Notes: generated from the sequence alone by a model not told the origin. 64,000 nt of DNA from Thermoguttaceae bacterium (GCA_025062105.1 JANXAQ010000156.1:1-64000); one strand, 5' to 3'; counted from the first letter of the stretch, positions 54,109 to 63,354 are shown. A program made the numbers and translations.

Positions 54109-54987
54109 ATGCATGTTTTGATAGAGCAATTGACTTCGACCGGTCCGGTAGTGACCGACGGAGCTTGGGGCACCCAGCTGCAGCAGCTTGGCCTGCCGGT
54201 AGGCCAATGCCCAGAACGTTGGAACTTGGAACATCCGGATCGGGTCCAGCAGGTGGCCCAAAGCTACGTCGAAGCCGGCAGCCTGATTATTTTGACCAAT
54301 ACGTTCGGCGGCAATCGGTTCAGTTTGGCCCGCTATGGCTTGGCAGAACACGTCCGGCAGATCAACCAGGCAGGAGTGCAGATTTCGCTTCAGGCAGCCG
54401 GACAACAGGCCTTAGTCTTTGCTTCGGTAGGCCCAAGTGGCAAAATGCTCCTTACCGGCGATACCACCGCTGACCAGCTGGAATCGGTCTTTCTGGAGCA
54501 GTGTGAAGTTTTAGCCGAGGCAGGCGCCGATGGTCTGGTCATTGAAACCATGTCCGATCTGGAAGAAGCGCTGATTGCGGTTCGGGCGGCCAAAACCACC
54601 GGTTTGCCTGTAGTGGCCTGTATGGTCTTTGCCTCTGGCCGTGATAAGGATCGGACCCTGATGGGCAACAGTCCAGAACAGGCGGCCGAAGCCCTCAGCC
54701 AGGCAGGAGCCGACGTAGTAGGAGCTAACTGTGGACAAGGCATCGAAGGTTTTTTGTCAATTTGCCGACGGCTCCGAACCGCTACAGACCGGCCCATCTG
54801 GATCAAACCCAATGCGGGACTGCCCCAACTGGTGGACGGACAGGTTCGGTACAGTCAAACCCCGGAGCATTTTGCCTCCTATGTACCTGCCCTGCTGGAA
54901 GCCGGGGCTGCCTTTTTGGGCGGTTGCTGCGGCACCACTCCAGATTTCATCCGCGCCATCCGCAACCAATTGGCCCAATTGGGCTAA
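54109..54987 (+). CDS. Homocysteine S-methyltransferase family protein
   Basis: 292 residues from ATG 54109 (MHVLIEQLTSTGPVVTDGAW). Transfers a methyl group to homocysteine or a related thiol. Family blocks: TDGAWGTQLQQLGLPVG, SYVEAGSLIILTNTFGGNR, SVGPSGKMLLTGDTTADQL, EVLAEAGADGLVIETMSDLE, and the zinc ligands in VGANCGQG (Cys about 206) and FLGGCCGTTPDF. Length fits the single-domain MmuM/BmtA or the N-terminal unit of MetH; no cobalamin domain is fused. The methyl donor cannot be told. The next gene on the strand, a UroD-family protein, often pairs with such methyltransferases. Confidence 0.93.
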   Translation: MHVLIEQLTSTGPVVTDGAWGTQLQQLGLPVGQCPERWNLEHPDRVQQVAQSYVEAGSLIILTNTFGGNRFSLARYGLAEHVRQINQAGVQISLQAAGQQALVFASVGPSGKMLLTGDTTADQLESVFLEQCEVLAEAGADGLVIETMSDLEEALIAVRAAKTTGLPVVACMVFASGRDKDRTLMGNSPEQAAEALSQAGADVVGANCGQGIEGFLSICRRLRTATDRPIWIKPNAGLPQLVDGQVRYSQTPEHFASYVPALLEAGAAFLGGCCGTTPDFIRAIRNQLAQLG

Positions 54988-55066
54988 GCAATCAGCCGAC
55001 TGCTATGCTCGGCTTCTGCCTTATGGTTGGCTTCTGCCATTTTGGTTCCCTGGCAAAAGGAGAAAA

Positions 55067-55262
55067 GGAACCTCTCCAAAATTATAAACATTCATTCATC
55101 TTTAGGAACCTTTGATTTGATAGAACGTGGCACCCATTCAGAGATTTCCTATCTATATATGAGGGCTATCTATGGAGGTATATAGAGGTTGCTAGCGGTG
55201 CTAGCACCCCTACCGATTGGGCTCGCTGTTATACACATTTTTGGGAGGTATTTCCCATCCCA
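55067..55262. repeat. Element B, copy B14, right end worn
   Basis: GGAACCTCTCCAAAATTATA at left, core GGTTGCTAGCGGTGCTAGCA, then lost similarity at the right end. Confidence 0.65.
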
Positions 55263-55347
55263 ACGGCAGCAAATGATTACCCAAAACGGGGGAATAACCA
55301 ACCTTTCTAAAGAAGCTAATTGTTACTCTATAGGAAGGAGAAATGGC

Positions 55348-55467
55348 AGCATTTAGGAAAGATCACTTCCAAGAGCAAAAAGTGCTTGGTTTCAAAGACT
55401 TGTCTTAGCCAAATCGCCTATTGTATCCATTCTGCGTTGTTCAACGAGCTTTTGAGATTTGCCTAAA
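55348..55467. repeat. Element F, copy F3
   Basis: GCATTTAGGAAAG at left and TTGTTCAACGAGCTTTTGAG near the right. Compare 22250-22369 and 4190-4277. It ends at CCTAAA, where A21 begins. Confidence 0.5.
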
Positions 55468-55615
55468 CTCGACTTTTGCCATTTTAGGCCTTCTCCCGGA
55501 AGGGGAAAACTTTAACTCCTTGTAAATATTGGACTTAGGAAATTGAGTGAACAAAAAGAAGGTTTGCCATAACGGCTGGAGCCAGACTAAGTTAGGAAAA
55601 ATGGCAAAAGCCGAG
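55468..55615. repeat. Element A, copy A21 (inverted), inserted at the end of F3
   Basis: CTCGACTTTTGCCATTTTAG at left, AAAAATGGCAAAAGCCGAG at right. Flanks CTAAA and ATAAG. Confidence 0.9.
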
Positions 55616-55680
55616 ATAAGCTTGTGCCATCAGGACGTTTTTCTGGCCTTTACTGGTACCCACCGGAGGAGCCTTGGAAA

Positions 55681-56892
55681 ATGAATTCCCGGGAACGGGT
55701 AATGTGTGCATTAGAACATCGGGAGCCGGACCGGGTGCCCATCGATGTGGGGGCTACCCGGCAGACCGGCATTGCTGCCTCCACCTATCATAAACTGAAA
55801 CAACTGCTGGGCATTCGTACCCCAACACGGGTGTATGATCTGTATCAAATGTTGGCCGAGATTGAGCGGCCGGTGTTGGAACGGCTTGGTGGGGATGTGG
55901 TTGGGCTGCAACGGCCAGCCGTCGTCTTCGGCATCCGAAACGAGCGTTGGAAACCCTGGAAACTGTTCGATGGCACGCCGGTGGAAGTACCTGGCGATTT
56001 CAATCCCCTTGTCCGAGCCAATGGGGATCTGCTCCTATTGCATCCGGACGGCCGACCGATGGCGGTCATGCCCCGAGGTGGCTTTTACTTTGACCGTGTA
56101 GATAAATTCCCCGGTGCGGCTCATGTCGATCCCGATAAATTGGAATTGCCCCTGCTGACCCAGGAAGAATGCGATCATCTACATGCCCAGGCCGAAAGTT
56201 GGTGGCAAAACTCCGATTATGCAATTATGGTGGCCATGGGACCACCTTATGAACTGTTTTTCGGTCTGGGCATCGGCGATTTTACCGCCTGGATGATTAC
56301 TTTGGCAACCGAACCAGACTACGTACGCCAGCTATACGAACGGATCGTCGAAGCGTGGATAGAGAATCTCCGTCGGCTGGCCGATGCCGTCGGCGATCGG
56401 GTCCAAATTGTGCAATTCAACGACGATCTGGGCACCCAAACTGGGCCGTTTCTTTCTGTCGGCATGTTCCGGGAACTGATTATGCCCTATTACAAACGAG
56501 GACTTGATTGGATTCATCAGCACACCCGATGGAAAGTCTTCATGCACAGCGACGGTGCTATTTATCCGTTTCTGCCCAGCTTGATCGAAATGGGCGTGGA
56601 TATTATTAATCCGGTGCAGACGTCGGCTAAGGGGATGGATCCGGTTCGGCTGAAGCGAGAATTCGGCCAGAAGCTGGTGTTTTGGGGCGCTGCCTGCGAC
56701 AGCCAAAAAACGCTGCCGTTTGGAACCCCGGAACAGGTGGCCGAAGAGGTCCGAGAAAATATTCGCATTTTGGCCCCGGGTGGCGGCTACGTATTAGCTA
56801 GTGTCCATAACATTCAGGCCGGCGTACCACCGGAAAATGTCCTTGCTCTGTTTCAAACCGCCCAAGAGGCCGGCAGATATGAATATCTGTAA
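55681..56892 (+). CDS. Uroporphyrinogen decarboxylase-family methyltransferase-like protein
   Basis: 403 residues from ATG 55681 (GGAGGAG upstream). The start MNSRERVMCALEHREPDRVP is the hallmark of the UroD/MtaA superfamily, followed by VYDLYQMLAEIERPVLERLG, ELFFGLGIGDFTAWMITLAT, RVQIVQFNDDLGTQTGPFLS, MLFRELIMPY-like FRELIMPYYKRGLDWIHQHT, HSDGAIYPFLPSLIEMGVDI and GGGYVLASVHNIQAGVPPEN. True heme-pathway HemE is shorter (~350) and keeps other residues, so this is more likely a corrinoid-linked methyltransferase or a related enzyme. The neighbouring homocysteine methyltransferase supports a methyl-transfer role. No corrinoid-binding domain is seen next to it. Confidence 0.88.
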   Translation: MNSRERVMCALEHREPDRVPIDVGATRQTGIAASTYHKLKQLLGIRTPTRVYDLYQMLAEIERPVLERLGGDVVGLQRPAVVFGIRNERWKPWKLFDGTPVEVPGDFNPLVRANGDLLLLHPDGRPMAVMPRGGFYFDRVDKFPGAAHVDPDKLELPLLTQEECDHLHAQAESWWQNSDYAIMVAMGPPYELFFGLGIGDFTAWMITLATEPDYVRQLYERIVEAWIENLRRLADAVGDRVQIVQFNDDLGTQTGPFLSVGMFRELIMPYYKRGLDWIHQHTRWKVFMHSDGAIYPFLPSLIEMGVDIINPVQTSAKGMDPVRLKREFGQKLVFWGAACDSQKTLPFGTPEQVAEEVRENIRILAPGGGYVLASVHNIQAGVPPENVLALFQTAQEAGRYEYL

Positions 56893-57126
56893 ATCTCTCT
56901 GGGAAAATGATCCTATTTGGCTGATGGCTGTCTCCTATCGTTGCTACGGACTGAGCCCTCCTAGTTTCCCCGGCTATCCTGCCCTTTCTATTATCAGGGG
57001 AAAGTGCCTGTGTTGCTCCCTTCGTCTCCCAGACTGACTAGAGACTGGCTAGACAGCCAAGAGCCCCGGCTACAGACTCCCTCCCAGACGGGGTGAGTGA
57101 CTTTCAGATTCCCGAGATAGTCTGAG

Positions 57127-57272
57127 CTCGACTTTGGCCATTTTCCCTAACTCCTTTTGTCTCCAGTAGGTACGACGGACTTTCTTTCATTCACACAATG
57201 TTCTACGTCAAATAGTTGCAAGGAGTTAGAGTTTTCCCCTCCGGGAGAAGGCCTAAAGTGGCAAAAGTCGAG
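57127..57272. repeat. Element A, copy A22, at the end of C3
   Basis: Ends CTCGACTTTGGCCATTTTCC and AAGTGGCAAAAGTCGAG. Perfect duplication CTGAG at 57122-57126 and 57273-57277; the second copy is also the left flank of C3. Confidence 0.93.
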
Positions 57273-57277
57273 CTGAG

Positions 57278-57431
57278 AGGCTGTCCTAAAAAACATGTTC
57301 TATGAGGAAAGGAAGTTTCCTTCCTAAATGGCCAGAATGCCAAAATCCCTCTTTTTAAGGAGTCTGGAGGGTAGGAGCCGGTCGGCCAAACCCCATTGGA
57401 AACCGCCCAAATCTCAATTTCAGGACAGCCT
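57278..57431. repeat. Element C, copy C3
   Basis: AGGCTGTCCTAAAAAACATG at left, TTTCAGGACAGCCT at right. Duplication CTGAG at 57273-57277 and 57432-57436. The clearest C copy. Confidence 0.92.
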
Positions 57432-57439
57432 CTGAGCAG

Positions 57440-58108
57440 TTACTCTTCTGGTTCCAATGGGCCACCTTCCGGAAGCATCTGTTCCAGAGGGCAACCGGAA
57501 CATTTTGGCTGCCGTCGGCAATGTAACTTACCGACTCGGACCAATAGGGCATGATATTCATTAAAAAGTTGTACATTCGCCTCTAATTGGCTTTCAAAAA
57601 AATCTTTGATCTGATAATAGTCGGCATCGAACCCGATCCAACCATGACGAGCTAACACACGATGGGTATAGGTATCCACGACAAAAGTGGGAAAACCTCC
57701 TGCATAAAGGAGGATCGAATCAGCGGTTTCCGGTCCGATGCCCGGCACCCCAAGCAACTCTTCTCGTAAGGCGTCCAGAGGGCGGGAAAACATCCGTTCC
57801 AGTAAGCCGCCATATCGGCGCACGATCAGCTCCAGCAAGTTCCGCAGACGCCGGGCTTTAATCCGGTAGTAGCCTGCTGGCCGGATCAATTCCTCTAATT
57901 CTGGCAGAGGCACTTTGGCCAGACGCCGAGGCTCTAGAAGCCCCGCTTCCCGCAGGTTGCCAATGGCACGTTCAACGTTTTTCCAATTAGTGTTCTGCAC
58001 CAGCACCGCTCCCACAATCACCTCAAAAGGCGTCTGTGCCGGCCACCAATGCTGCGGCCCATAAGCCGCATACAACCGATCATAGACCTCTTGTAATAAC
58101 CCACTCAT
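57440..58108 (-). CDS. Endonuclease III-like DNA glycosylase (MagIII-type)
   Basis: Removes damaged bases in base-excision repair. 222 residues with the HhH-GPD fold: TPFEVIVGAVLVQNTNWKNV, LRNLLELIVRRYGGLLERMF, the hairpin LLGVPGIGPETADSILLYAG (119-138) and the catalytic Asp in VVDTYTHRVLARHGW (D145). The Lys of endonuclease III that forms the Schiff base (GxGxxTA) is Glu127 here, as in MagIII of Helicobacter, so glycosylase without AP-lyase activity is likely. Three cysteines (197, 203, 206, in HCRRQPKCSGCPL) resemble an iron-sulfur motif, but the usual fourth is absent. Substrate unknown; alkylated purines are the analogy. Confidence 0.88.
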   Translation of the reverse strand: MSGLLQEVYDRLYAAYGPQHWWPAQTPFEVIVGAVLVQNTNWKNVERAIGNLREAGLLEPRRLAKVPLPELEELIRPAGYYRIKARRLRNLLELIVRRYGGLLERMFSRPLDALREELLGVPGIGPETADSILLYAGGFPTFVVDTYTHRVLARHGWIGFDADYYQIKDFFESQLEANVQLFNEYHALLVRVGKLHCRRQPKCSGCPLEQMLPEGGPLEPEE

Positions 58109-58139
58109 AACTGACTATCTACAGAAGCACAGAGGACTG

Positions 58140-58302
58140 AGGGGGGCTCCTGAAAAGGAGTGTTTGACCTTGTAAGCAGTGCTTTGCTGGACCCTCGCTA
58201 CCATCCCCAAATCCACTGTTTTAGGGAGTTTTGGCCGAGGCACCTGCCTCCAGGAAACCTCTCGGAAGACGCCTAACATCCTATCCTATTTCGCGGCAGC
58301 CT
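58140..58302. repeat. Element C, diverged copy C8
   Basis: Ends GGGGGCTCCTGAAAAGG and GCGGCAGCCT, interior ATCCCCAAATCCACTGTTTT. It lies directly before A23. Confidence 0.6.
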
Positions 58303-58306
58303 CTGG

Positions 58307-58454
58307 TTGGACTTTTGCCATTTTCCCTAACTTGTTTTCTTCCCAAGGGTTGCCCCAAACCACCTCTTTGGCCACATAATTTCCTAACTCCAATAATTCC
58401 AAAAAGTTAGAACTTTCCTATTTCGGCAGAAGGCCGAAATCGGCAAAAGTCGAG
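58307..58454. repeat. Element A, copy A23, at the end of C8
   Basis: TTGGACTTTTGCCATTTTCC at left, AATCGGCAAAAGTCGAG at right, followed by CTCAG. Confidence 0.85.
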
Positions 58455-58793
58455 CTCAGAAACCGAACTGCTTCCCAAAACAGGTGCCGGATGTCCGCAG
58501 TCGGCATCTCCGGCAAAATTGATCTAGTCTATCCACACGCTCAAGCCGAAAAACAGCTTCCGTCGAAAAATGATCTGGGAATACCTGCCGGACTCCTACC
58601 AGTGCAACCGAATGGAGTGCGTCTATGCTTTTTCTCTTCTACCTACTATTCCAAGAGGGCTCGACGCCAGAAGGAGGTCCACCAGCAGTTTTTTTTCTCC
58701 CCTGAGCCGGGTAAGCCTCGCTTGGCGTCCTCTCTCAGGCAGCAGGAAGACAAAGTACTGCTGTATGCGGAAGTGTGGCCAGGAGGCTTTCGA
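58455..58793. other. Region before the CPBP gene
   Basis: The reading frame of the protease gene is open upstream to 58491, but that part is not protein-like and the strong ribosome site lies at 58781. Confidence 0.4.
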
Positions 58794-59561
58794 ATGACAG
58801 CCGACGAACAAGTTGCCTTGGCCGGCCCCCCTGCGCCCGGCCAACTTGGCGAGGAACTGGGCGAGGATTACTGGTCCCAATCTCGTCGTCCTTGGCCAAG
58901 TTTATTGTTTTTAACACCTTTGCTGATCGTTTATGAAGGGGGGGTCTTACTGGAAAGCTCGGCGGCGGCTCGCAATGGTGCCGATCTATGGCTTCGTAGG
59001 GTGCTGGATAGTGTGGGCCTAGGCCATTATTTTTTACTGCCTTTGCTTTTGGTAGGCATCTTGCTAGCCTGGCACTATACGAGCGGCCAATCCTGGCGAG
59101 TGTCACCTACCACACTGCTTGGCATGGCGGTGGAATGCAGTCTGCTTTCTGTGGCGCTTTGGGGGCTCCTGCGCTGGCAGGGGAGTCTTTGGCAGCTGCA
59201 TCCGGTGGCAGGCAGTACCGGTTGGCCCGGATGGCTGGTTCGCACAATCAGTTATCTGGGGGCTGGGCTCTATGAGGAACTTTTGTTTCGATTGATCCTT
59301 TTACCCGCCATGCTCGGCCTATTTCGTCTTGCTGGCCTGGGTCTGGGCGAAAGTTTTTTGGCAGCTGCCTTGAGCACCAGTGGGCTTTTTGCGCTGGCCC
59401 ATCACCTCGGTCCAGCCGGCGATCCCTGGAATCTGGCTATCTTTAGCTTTCGTTGGCTGGCCGGGATGTTTTTTTGCGGCCTTTTTTGGTTCCGAGGGTT
59501 TGGGATTGCCGCCGGCACCCATGCTGGTTACGACATCCTTGTCGGAGTCCTGCTGCCCTAG
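58794..59561 (+). CDS. CPBP-family intramembrane metalloprotease
   Basis: 255 residues from ATG 58794, set by AGGAGG at 58781-58786, 7 nt upstream. Inner-membrane protein with about 7-8 hydrophobic segments. Family residues: the glutamate pair and Arg in YEELLFR (E161, E162, R166), His in FALAHHLG (H203 or H204), and the closing His/Asp in THAGYD (H243, D247), as in the CAAX-processing and bacteriocin-processing proteases. Substrate unknown; roles in prenyl-CAAX cleavage or protein quality control are family analogies. The first 30 residues are a cytoplasmic acidic segment. No partner gene is adjacent. Confidence 0.92.
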   Translation: MTADEQVALAGPPAPGQLGEELGEDYWSQSRRPWPSLLFLTPLLIVYEGGVLLESSAAARNGADLWLRRVLDSVGLGHYFLLPLLLVGILLAWHYTSGQSWRVSPTTLLGMAVECSLLSVALWGLLRWQGSLWQLHPVAGSTGWPGWLVRTISYLGAGLYEELLFRLILLPAMLGLFRLAGLGLGESFLAAALSTSGLFALAHHLGPAGDPWNLAIFSFRWLAGMFFCGLFWFRGFGIAAGTHAGYDILVGVLLP

Positions 59562-59773
59562 ACAGGTGCATACATCCTCTTTGGGAACAGTTCAGACCAT
59601 GTGAGGGGGGTTCATTTTTAGCCCAAAAGGTGCCCCTGCCGGGTCATCGCCCCACAAGCAGCATTGCAGGCTTATTGCCCCAATCGTAGCCCTCCAGAGA
59701 CACACAAACGAGGCCAAGATTCCTGTCTCTGGAAAAATCCAATGCTGCGCCCCTGGGCTGCAATATTACTTCG

Positions 59774-59937
59774 ATGCTGTCCTGAAATGGGGATTTGCGC
59801 GGTTTCCCATGGGTTTTGGCCGACCGGCTCCTACCCTTCAGACTCCTTAAAAACAGCAATTTTGGGTCTGAGGCATTGAGGAAGGAAACCTCCTTTCATC
59901 ATAGACAATGTTTTCGACAATGTTTTTAGGACAGCCT
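59774..59937. repeat. Element C, copy C4 (inverted)
   Basis: ATGCTGTCCTGAAATGGG at left, TTTTTAGGACAGCCT at right. Flanks CTTCG and CTTAG agree at 4 of 5. Confidence 0.85.
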
Positions 59938-59942
59938 CTTAG

Positions 59943-60090
59943 CTCGAATTTTGCTATTTTTGGCCTCCCCTCGGGGAGGAGATTTTTTAACTCTTTGGAA
60001 TTATTGGAGTTAGGAAATTGGATGACCTAATAGATGGTTCATCGTAACTGCCAGAAACAAAAGCAGTTAGGAAAAATGGCAAAAGGCGAC
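59943..60090. repeat. Element A, copy A24 (inverted), at the end of C4
   Basis: CTCGAATTTTGCTATTTTTG at left, AAAAATGGCAAAAGGCGAC at right. Left flank CTTAG (the C4 end), right CTACC. Confidence 0.85.
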
Positions 60091-60354
60091 CTACCACCCA
60101 CTATGGGTAAGGTAGGTCAACCCAATAGATTGGCTCAGAAGCGGGGAACCAAAATAGTATAAAAATATATCTCTCGAAATTTCACAGAGATTCCTTTTGC
60201 CCTATTTTGGTGTTCTCCCTCTCTAGCCCAATCGGTAGGGCTGCAAGCACTGCTAGCAGCCTACATATAGTGGGTCTGTGAATGGAACGGATCAATCCTA
60301 TCGATTCAAAAGTTCATATAGTTCACTATATGTTCATTTTTTTCGAGACCTTCC
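60091..60354. repeat. Two partial B copies (B15a and B15b)
   Basis: B15a is a right half ending TTTCACAGAGATTCC at 60194. B15b carries GGGCTGCAAGCACTGCTAGC and GTTCATATAGTTCACTATAT and ends near 60354; its left end is lost. Confidence 0.7.
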
Positions 60355-60922
60355 TTCCAAAAAGGCCGATCCATTACGCGCATCCCCAGATGTTGGGAGG
60401 AGGCTAGTCCCAAAAAGAGCGAAGCAAAATGCAACAAGTATGCTAGGCATCTTTGAGGGATGGTTAGATTACCAAAATTTTCCTCAAGAAGATTCATTCG
60501 GAACACCATTTGCATCACCGTGAGTTGGACTCTTTTTCTTCAAACACCCCTTGGTAGATTCAAACATCAGAGCTATAATAAGCACTAAGAATAGGGTTTA
60601 AGGCTTTCGCTGCAGGAGGCTGTCAGAGAGATTGCGGCTTGGGCCAGAAGAAAGCCGATTCCGTAGGTAGGGAGTGCCTTTCTTCGGATGGGTAAAAAAA
60701 TTCATATAACAGTTAGCCGAGGGCCAAACTCCTCTGGCCTCCGGCCCAGAGGTCGGCATTGCGAAAGGTAATGCCGGGCAGGGCGTAAGAGGCCTCTTGT
60801 AGGCCTTTTTCTCCTCCCTCTGCCCCTATCTTAGCCATGGAGGAGAGGTGAGCGAAATCCGCCCACTGCCTTCGGCTGGACTGGTCCAAACTTATGAACA
60901 CCGATTTTTAAGGACCGTTGCC
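60355..60922. other. Intergenic stretch before the DUF2617-like gene
   Basis: No gene, hairpin with T run or recognised repeat. A GTG at 60848 is an alternative, weaker start for the next gene. Confidence 0.3.
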
Positions 60923-61465
60923 GTGCTAAGCGTTCGTCCTAAAGTGACGGAATTAGTCTTTGTGGTGTACGGCCGGCCTTTGCATCCGGAATTGTTTCAG
61001 GTGGTTCAGTCTCGGCACATTGAGTATGGCAGCTATCGAGCAAAATTGCAGATCACCACGGCCGGGCATGTGATCTCATGGAACTATGCGGATTTGGTAC
61101 TCACAGAAGTAGCTACCTCCGCTCAGCATCCGTTGCCAGAATTGCGCCGGTTGATCTGCCACCGGCTCCGGGAAAGCCGACAGGAACGTATCCAGTGCCG
61201 AGGTGGAATCCTCTATCAGGTCCAGTTCCACCTGGACCGACTATCCCCGGAAGAGTTTTGGGCCTTTCAGCAAGAATTGTCCCTTGCCGACCAGGAGCCG
61301 GAAGGCCTGTACTACAAGTTCGCCTCCAACGGCCGGATTGCTGTGGGGGCGGTCAGTTATATGCATCCTGAGTGCCGCCAGCGGTGCTTCCGGATCCAAG
61401 CTTTCCATACCTTCCCCGACGATTATGCCATCGTCAAAACCGAGTCCCTTTTCCAATTACCGTAA
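60923..61465 (+). CDS. DUF2617-like protein
   Basis: 180 residues from GTG 60923, chosen because AAGGA lies 8 nt upstream and because the family I recall starts MLSVRPKV. Marks: LSVRPKVTELVFVVYGRPLH, SRHIEYGSYRAKLQITTAGH, VISWNYADLVLTEVATSAQH then PLPELRRLICHRLRESRQER, and the end IQAFHTFPDDYAIVKTESLF. The fold is mostly beta. From memory the family is frequent in planctomycetes and of unknown function. The protein is cytoplasmic, with no signal peptide. A GTG at 60848 would add 25 residues. hisF follows on the same strand after about 150 bp. Confidence 0.82.
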   Translation: MLSVRPKVTELVFVVYGRPLHPELFQVVQSRHIEYGSYRAKLQITTAGHVISWNYADLVLTEVATSAQHPLPELRRLICHRLRESRQERIQCRGGILYQVQFHLDRLSPEEFWAFQQELSLADQEPEGLYYKFASNGRIAVGAVSYMHPECRQRCFRIQAFHTFPDDYAIVKTESLFQLP

Positions 61466-61613
61466 CCAATCATTCCCTGAACCAACCCGCAGTTGCTACG
61501 CTCCATAGTTGCTATTCTGGTTGGCCTGTCGGTTGACCGGCTGGTGGTAGCTATCTGAGTCTAACACCCTTACGCTAACCTGTCCTTGTCCACCCATCAA
61601 GGGAAACCCTCGC

Positions 61614-62378
61614 ATGCAAAGCTCTGTACTTCGGATTATGCCTTGTCTGGATATGCACCATGGCCGGGTAGTGAAGGGAGTTCATTTTGTTAATCTTCGG
61701 GACGCCGGCGATCCGGTCGCCTGTGCTCAAGCCTATTGTCAGGCCGGCGCAGATGAGCTGGCGCTACTGGATATCACGGCTACCGTGGAGAATCGGCCAA
61801 CCATGCTCGAGGTGGTTCGCCGGGTAGCCGAAGTAACTAGGGTACCTTTTACTGTAGGTGGCGGAATTACCGATGTTGCTTCGGCTGCGGCCGTTCTAGA
61901 GGCAGGAGCTGACAAGGTTTCTGTCAGTTCCGCTGCCTTTCGCCGACCAGAACTGATCTCAGAGCTTATTGATCAGTTTGGCCCAGAAAGAGTTACTGTA
62001 GCCATCGATGTGGATCATAATCCTCAGATGCCCTCTGGGTATGAGGTCTATATCGACGGTGGCAGAACGGCCACCGGTGTGGATGCCCTGCAGTGGGCTA
62101 AACGTGTCAATGACTACGGCGTCCGGGTGATCCTTCCGACCAGCAAAGCGGCCGACGGGGCCCAGACCGGCTATGATCTGCCGCTGATCCGTTTGCTCCG
62201 GGCACACACCCAGGCCGAAATCGTCGCTTCTGGCGGCGCCGGCAGGTTGGAACACTTCCTGCAAGCTGCCCAGGCCGGGGCGACCATTCTGCTAGCTGCC
62301 TCGGTCTTCCATTTCGGCCTAATCAAAATCCCCGAACTCAAAGCCTACTTACGCTCCCACGGCCTGCCGGTCCGCTAA
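61614..62378 (+). CDS. hisF: Imidazole glycerol phosphate synthase cyclase subunit HisF
   Basis: With HisH, makes imidazole glycerol phosphate and AICAR in histidine synthesis. 254 residues, the usual length, beginning [20 protein letters not shown]. Catalytic Asp13 (PCLD) and Asp132 (VAIDVD) are present. Barrel blocks: [60 protein letters not shown], and [40 protein letters not shown]. The loop [11 protein letters not shown] replaces the common LLTSMDRDGT, which I think is lineage-typical. hisH is not in the window. Confidence 0.95.
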   Translation: MQSSVLRIMPCLDMHHGRVVKGVHFVNLRDAGDPVACAQAYCQAGADELALLDITATVENRPTMLEVVRRVAEVTRVPFTVGGGITDVASAAAVLEAGADKVSVSSAAFRRPELISELIDQFGPERVTVAIDVDHNPQMPSGYEVYIDGGRTATGVDALQWAKRVNDYGVRVILPTSKAADGAQTGYDLPLIRLLRAHTQAEIVASGGAGRLEHFLQAAQAGATILLAASVFHFGLIKIPELKAYLRSHGLPVR

Positions 62379-62382
62379 CTAT

Positions 62383-62414
62383 TTAATTACTGTTCCTCTT
62401 AATTACTGTTCCTC
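62383..62414. repeat. Perfect tandem duplication of 16 bp
   Basis: TTAATTACTGTTCCTC occurs twice in a row directly after the hisF stop. Confidence 0.9.
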
Positions 62415-63204
62415 TGCCCGTTGGTATCCGCCCCAGGCTATCAGCACCGGATCCCCGCCTGCACAACCCCGCTGACGACAACTACTACTTTTACTACTTT
62501 GCTTTGTATCGGTCCCCGAACAACCCTCTGGGCGCTGCCCAGCCTTATTGCCTCTTCCTCTTTTCGGCCCCCAAAGGTTCCTCCAAAAGGAGAATTCCAG
62601 AGGCCCCTGAGGCTCTGCCTTCCCTGACTGTGGTTTCCTTGTCGGCATAGGGGGCAATCTCGAATCGCATCCTGACGCCCCGCGTTCTTCCCCATAGGAC
62701 TGACAGCGAAGAGCATATGGCAGTTTTCCCACTTCTAGGAGGTTTGCTTCCCTGAGGCCACCGGCTGGCTTCCCCTCCCGGCTTGCAACCTTTTCCTTTA
62801 ATTTTGTCCTTTCTGAAAAGCTTCCCTTAATGGGGGTTCACTTAGTCTGGGGCCTGGTTGGCTTCAGGGGCTGCCAGCCAGCCCTATTGGGATGCCTAGC
62901 AACCTAAGATATTGGAAGGCCATAGGTTCCTAGGAGCTATTTTGGTAGGGTCTTGGGCGGGGGCTTAGAAGTTGGAAAATCTCTTCGGGAATGGGCGGCC
63001 CGGTTGGGCTGGCTCCATAGCCTCCCCCTTACAGAGTAATTTAAGCTTGGGAACCGATTATTGGGAGAAAATTGCTAATTTTAAGAAAGGAAATCTGGGC
63101 AATCTGGAAAATCTAGAAAATTTAGAAAATTAATGGGTTTTTTCTTTTCCCTGCTTCTCTATTGCATAAGGACTTGATTCGGCTGAATACTGCCATACTT
63201 TCTC
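62415..63204. other. Gene-poor stretch after hisF
   Basis: Two minus-strand frames (62403-62732, 62441-62716) have no ribosome site and poor composition. A small 9-bp repeat (ATCTGGAAA, ATCTAGAAA, ATTTAGAAA) lies at 63102-63128. Confidence 0.35.
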
Positions 63205-63354
63205 AAACTTCAGCCAAGAGGTCCGGGCTGTCATCCTCTGGAAAGTGGCCTCCGTCTTGTTCCCGTCCAAGCGGCAAACCACGGGACCCCAGAATAAAAC
63301 CGGATTCCTGCTTACGCAGGAATGACAAATTGCAGCATTCGGCCGAACTGTTGC
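63205..63354. repeat. Element E4 with hairpin D
   Basis: AACTTCAGCCAAGAG at left, GCATTCGGCCGAACTGTTGC at right, hairpin ATTCCTGCTTACGCAGGAAT at 63304-63323. Diverged. Confidence 0.55.

Noticed and set aside
59664-59879. Plus- and minus-strand frames at 59644-59879
   Set aside because: They overlap element C4 and are explained by it.
1238-60090. Recurring CTCGACTTTTGCCATTTT as a CRISPR repeat
   Set aside because: Copies are irregularly spaced across tens of kilobases, occur as inverted pairs about 148 bp apart, and have target duplications; there is no cas gene and no regular spacer length.
61614-62378. Unusual loop in HisF as a sign of altered function
   Set aside because: Both catalytic Asp residues and the phosphate-site blocks are intact, and the loop change looks lineage-typical.
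62403-62732. Two overlapping minus-strand frames after hisF
   Set aside because: No ribosome-binding site, biased Gly/Arg/Ser composition and no family resemblance.
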